A DNA stretch of 64,000 bases from Pseudomonas poae. GTDB taxonomy: Bacteria; Pseudomonadota; Gammaproteobacteria; Pseudomonadales; Pseudomonadaceae. Numbering within the stretch: the first letter of the stretch is position 1; each line of letters starts with the position of its first letter. Position numbers and translations under genes: made by a program. Location of the stretch: the NCBI GenBank assembly GCA_028869255.1, contig CP110972.1, positions 2,609,001-2,673,000 of the forward strand, written 5' to 3'. Below the pieces are notes generated by a model that did no database searches, had not been told where the DNA came from, and worked only from the letters and a program-made list of their open reading frames with translations. This document shows, piece after piece, positions 63,501 to 64,000 of the stretch.

Positions 63501-64000
63501 CAGCCGCGCGTAACTTTGTACTGGCTTGCCACCAACCCGATGCATCGTTGGGGGTGAATGTTTTATTACTCGATGTACTGTAGTAACTGAATGTACCAGT
63601 GACCGAATCCGGCTTGACGACCACCGTCGATAATGCAACGCCCTGCGTCAAGAAGAACGCCTTCACTTCAGGCGCATTGATCGCACGTCGGTAGGCATCG
63701 TAGAGCGGGAAAATCGTCGTATTGGCCGGGACCTGGACTTTCTTGTCTGCCGCGCTCCCCAAGGCCACTGCGCCCAGCGTGGTTTGAAGTGCACGGTCAG
63801 CAGCTGAAGTCGTCTCAGCCGAAGGCGTGGTCAGGGGTGGGAGGGTCCATGAGGTTGTTTGCGTGGTTGCTGCCGGCGGTTCAGCGCTGCGCTTGGCGCG
63901 AACGGCAGCATCGGGTGCGGGGGTGGGGGCAAGTGCTTGTACAGACGACAGCACCGGTGGAGTGAACGTGTTGGCCCAATGGCCTGACGAGATATTCGAC
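60561..64000 (-). CDS. Large toxin-like protein (dermonecrotic-toxin-like family), one frameshift, N-terminus beyond window
   Basis: Third paralogue. The reading frame is open to the right edge, so the true start lies beyond 64000; a GTG at 63954 is only an internal candidate. A Pro/Ala-rich N-terminal stretch is followed by NDASGWW, GTVAGYDLYQANNSGRPL, AHLFLASAAPEFLVRG, GSSEWADLRLGVA, LLDWGLMQGLY, LPLADRQALELGSVE, FSSARTREIVNRIM, LIPFVGAITDLANG and a C-terminal NWYAIHPHTGLPMGTPL. The frame shifts near 61764; dropping one base gives GAIDAYLDNLKQ, and the spacing to the next block then equals that in the 56611 gene (36 residues from LP to LPL). It may follow the same regulation as its neighbour, 178 bases downstream. 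Confidence 0.75.

Overview
The window is a high-GC, tightly packed stretch of chromosome from a fluorescent-group Pseudomonas. The evidence is a benRABCDKF-type benzoate cluster, a MexEF-OprN-type efflux operon, an EfeUOB/EfeM iron operon, a Pseudomonas-style REP doublet, and the overall codon use. No rRNA, tRNA, CRISPR array, phage or intact insertion sequence was seen.

Layout. 1-7030 (minus strand): benzoate catabolism, from regulator BenR through dioxygenase BenABC, dehydrogenase BenD and transporter BenK to an OprD-type porin cut by the window edge. Paired BenR/XylS-type operators lie between benR and benA. 7336-16981: an exporter-type ABC half-transporter divergent from a TonB-dependent receptor and a complete dipeptide/nickel-type importer with a fused two-domain ATPase. 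16985-21172: an orphan amino-acid/amide-type binding protein, a REP doublet, a DUF2946-like small protein and a second TonB receptor. 21178-33371: an orphan RND pump, an aldo/keto reductase, a Cys-cluster protein, an operon for an exported oxidoreductase system (Tat-type hydrolase, exported Rossmann protein, 2Fe-2S subunit, Tat-type molybdopterin subunit, cytochrome c), a nucleotide-transporter-like membrane protein and an ABM-like protein. 33548-38890: an SnoaL-like exported protein and a four-gene two-component phosphorelay. 38887-40789: an XdhC-like Mo-cofactor factor followed by an AraC-type regulator. 41197-47046: mexE-mexF-oprN. 47510-64000: three paralogous toxin-like giants, the first separated from the other two by an AraC regulator and the Fur-boxed efe iron operon.

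The most interesting signal is a direct repeat, TTGCCTGAT-N12-TTGCCTGAT, with a 21-bp period. It occurs at six places: two between the RND pump and the aldo/keto reductase, two between the Cys-cluster gene and the hydrolase/oxidoreductase operon, one upstream of the ABM-like gene, and one upstream of the xdhC-araC pair. A 21-bp direct repeat is the typical operator shape of an AraC-family protein, and the YqhC-like AraC regulator encoded here sits behind one of the sites. I infer a local, self-controlled regulon that joins carbonyl reduction, periplasmic molybdenum-dependent oxidation and efflux.

Eleven single-base frameshifts interrupt eight otherwise normal genes, including mexF, nearly all at runs of identical bases. 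This pattern suggests sequencing or assembly error more than gene decay. Spans given for those genes cover the reconstructed whole gene.
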